Origin: G963665405 sp963665405
GTDB lineage: Bacteria; Chloroflexota; Dehalococcoidia; Lucifugimonadales; G963665405
Assembly: GCA_963665405.2 (NCBI GenBank)
Contig: CAXXUH010000003.1
Location: 434,001-498,000 of the forward strand
Direction of reading: 5' to 3'
DNA: 64,000 nt
A model generated the notes under the pieces. That model did not search any database, had not been told where the DNA came from, and was given only the letters and a program-made list of their open reading frames with translations. Shown piece after piece: positions 62,874 to 64,000 of the stretch (position 1 is its first letter; the number at the start of each line of letters is the position of its first letter). The translations under genes were made by a program, and so were the position numbers.

Positions 62874-63965
62874 ATGGACCTCGGACTTTTCCTCATGCCC
62901 CTGCACCGCCCCGAGAGGCCCCACGCCGAGACCTACCAGGAGGACCTGGAGCTGATCGAGTACACCGACGGCCTCGGATACGCGGAGACCTGGGTGGGGG
63001 AGCACTACACCCTGCCCTGGGAGAACATGCCGTCGCCTGAGCTCTTCATCGCCAGGTGCCTGGGCGTCACCAAGCAGATGAAGTTCGGACTGGGGGTGTC
63101 CCTGCTGCACTACCACAATCCGATCCACGTGGCGCACCGCGTCGCCATGCTCGACCACATGGCCAAAGGACGGCTCTACTTCGGAATCGGCTCGGCGGGC
63201 GCGCATACGGACACCGAGATGTTCGGCGTCGATGTCGAAAAGGGAAGCCTCCGCGACAGGATGGAGGAGTCCATCGACATCATCCTGAAGATATGGGAAG
63301 GGGAGCCCTTCCACCACAAGGGGAAGCTCTACGACACGGTCCTGCCCGACCCCGACCCCGAAGCGCGTCTCGGCTTTCACATGCGTCCCTATCAGGACCC
63401 CCACCCGCCGGTCGCGGTCGCCGGCAGCAGCCCCTACTCGGGGACCCTGGCGATGGTCGGAGAGCGGGGTTGGCTGCCCCTGAGCAACTGCTTCCTGCAC
63501 GAGTCGCACCTGCCCAGCCACTGGGAGGTGGTCCTGAAGGGCGCCCAGAAGGCGAACAGGCAGCCCTCCAGGGCCGACTGGCGCATCGCTCGAGAGATAT
63601 ACGTCGCCGAGGACGGTGACCAGGCCAGGGAAGACGTGCTGAACGGGCCGTTCGCCCAGTTCTGGGTCGACTACTGGATAGCGCTGCTGACCAAGAACAG
63701 TCCCACGGGACTCGCCCCCCTCAAGCACCACCCGGACGTGCCCGACGAGGCGGTGACCCCCGAATACATGCTCGAGCATCTGTGGATAGTCGGCACACCG
63801 GAGGAGTGCGCCAATAGACTGCGGAAGCTTCACGAGGACGTTGGGGGGTTCGGGACTGCGCTGCTGCTTTGCCACGACTGGGAGGGCGACAGGAGCAAGT
63901 GGTTCCGGTCGCTGGAGCTGATGGCCAAGGAGGTCCAGCCCAGGCTGGCGGACCTCAAGGTCTGA
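62874..63965 (+). CDS. Luciferase-like FMN-dependent monooxygenase 3
   Basis: TIM-barrel flavin oxygenase, 363 aa, paralogous to the enzyme at 21462: shared GYAETWVGEHYTLPWENMPS (about residues 38-57, His of the flavin site), GLGVSLLHYHNPIHVAHR and MLDHMAKGRLYFGIGSAGAH, and a C-terminal IVGTPEECANRLRKL. GGAG lies 10 nt before the ATG. It has LLCHDWEGD where the paralogue has LIQATEWGT, so the active-site rim differs. Solitary gene on the backbone side of the island. Substrate unknown; part of the flavin-monooxygenase expansion described for SAR202-like Chloroflexota. Confidence 0.88.
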   Translation: MDLGLFLMPLHRPERPHAETYQEDLELIEYTDGLGYAETWVGEHYTLPWENMPSPELFIARCLGVTKQMKFGLGVSLLHYHNPIHVAHRVAMLDHMAKGRLYFGIGSAGAHTDTEMFGVDVEKGSLRDRMEESIDIILKIWEGEPFHHKGKLYDTVLPDPDPEARLGFHMRPYQDPHPPVAVAGSSPYSGTLAMVGERGWLPLSNCFLHESHLPSHWEVVLKGAQKANRQPSRADWRIAREIYVAEDGDQAREDVLNGPFAQFWVDYWIALLTKNSPTGLAPLKHHPDVPDEAVTPEYMLEHLWIVGTPEECANRLRKLHEDVGGFGTALLLCHDWEGDRSKWFRSLELMAKEVQPRLADLKV

Positions 63966-64000
63966 GCTGGCCCGGCTACCGGAACGTCAGCGCGCGCCTG

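Overview
The window is a GC-rich bacterial chromosome segment, probably a Chloroflexota member of the Dehalococcoidia/SAR202 type. This is inferred from three flavin-dependent luciferase-like monooxygenases, a short EF-Ts, the MEP isoprenoid genes and repetitive intergenic elements. No rRNA or tRNA gene was seen, so placement rests on protein content only.

Layout. 1-3000: lysine-branch operon dapB-asd-dapA (minus strand). 3300-6000: rpsO-pnp (minus), with a terminator/attenuator between them. 6188-7896: an IS1380-family element that splits the apparent promoter of the divergent rpsB operon. 8090-19106: growth-essential genes on the plus strand (rpsB-tsf-pyrH-frr-uppS-cdsA-dxr-rseP-ispG-proS), covering translation, CDP-diacylglycerol and isoprenoid synthesis and a site-2 protease. 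19292-37853: mixed metabolism (polysaccharide deacetylase, DUF3800 protein, two luciferase-like monooxygenases, two SDRs, an iron/thiamine-type ABC permease and ATPase, an alpha/beta hydrolase, glmS, plsC, cmk, a lipoprotein, ferredoxin, aconitase). Backbone intergenic regions carry a modular hairpin repeat whose stems covary, and a second dispersed repeat.

38237-61553 is the accessory part. One secreted protein gene (signal peptide, YVTN beta-propeller, SdrD-type B repeats, 1046 codons when rejoined) is cut in two by about 20.2 kb of foreign DNA (40140-60307). Both halves end at the same 8-bp target duplication, TCTCTCCC. The outer edges of the insert are IS256-family ends: a 69-bp left-end remnant, and on the right a full element with one nonsense codon. 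This is the structure expected of a composite transposon or an IS-mediated integration. The cargo holds a tyrosine-recombinase remnant, a zinc-ribbon/PD-(D/E)XK/HRDC nuclease candidate, a truncated N6-adenine DNA methylase, a lipoprotein, an intact IS3 element, four further IS1380 copies and a giant fibronectin-III secreted protein. That last gene is broken by both an IS1380 and the IS256. Every IS1380 copy has a 5-bp duplication, and removing the copies restores the interrupted frames.

Just downstream of the broken YVTN/Sdr gene lies a tiny ORF with a strong ribosome binding site and a lasso-peptide-type leader motif, stopped by an amber codon. The window ends with a third luciferase-like monooxygenase (62874-63965).
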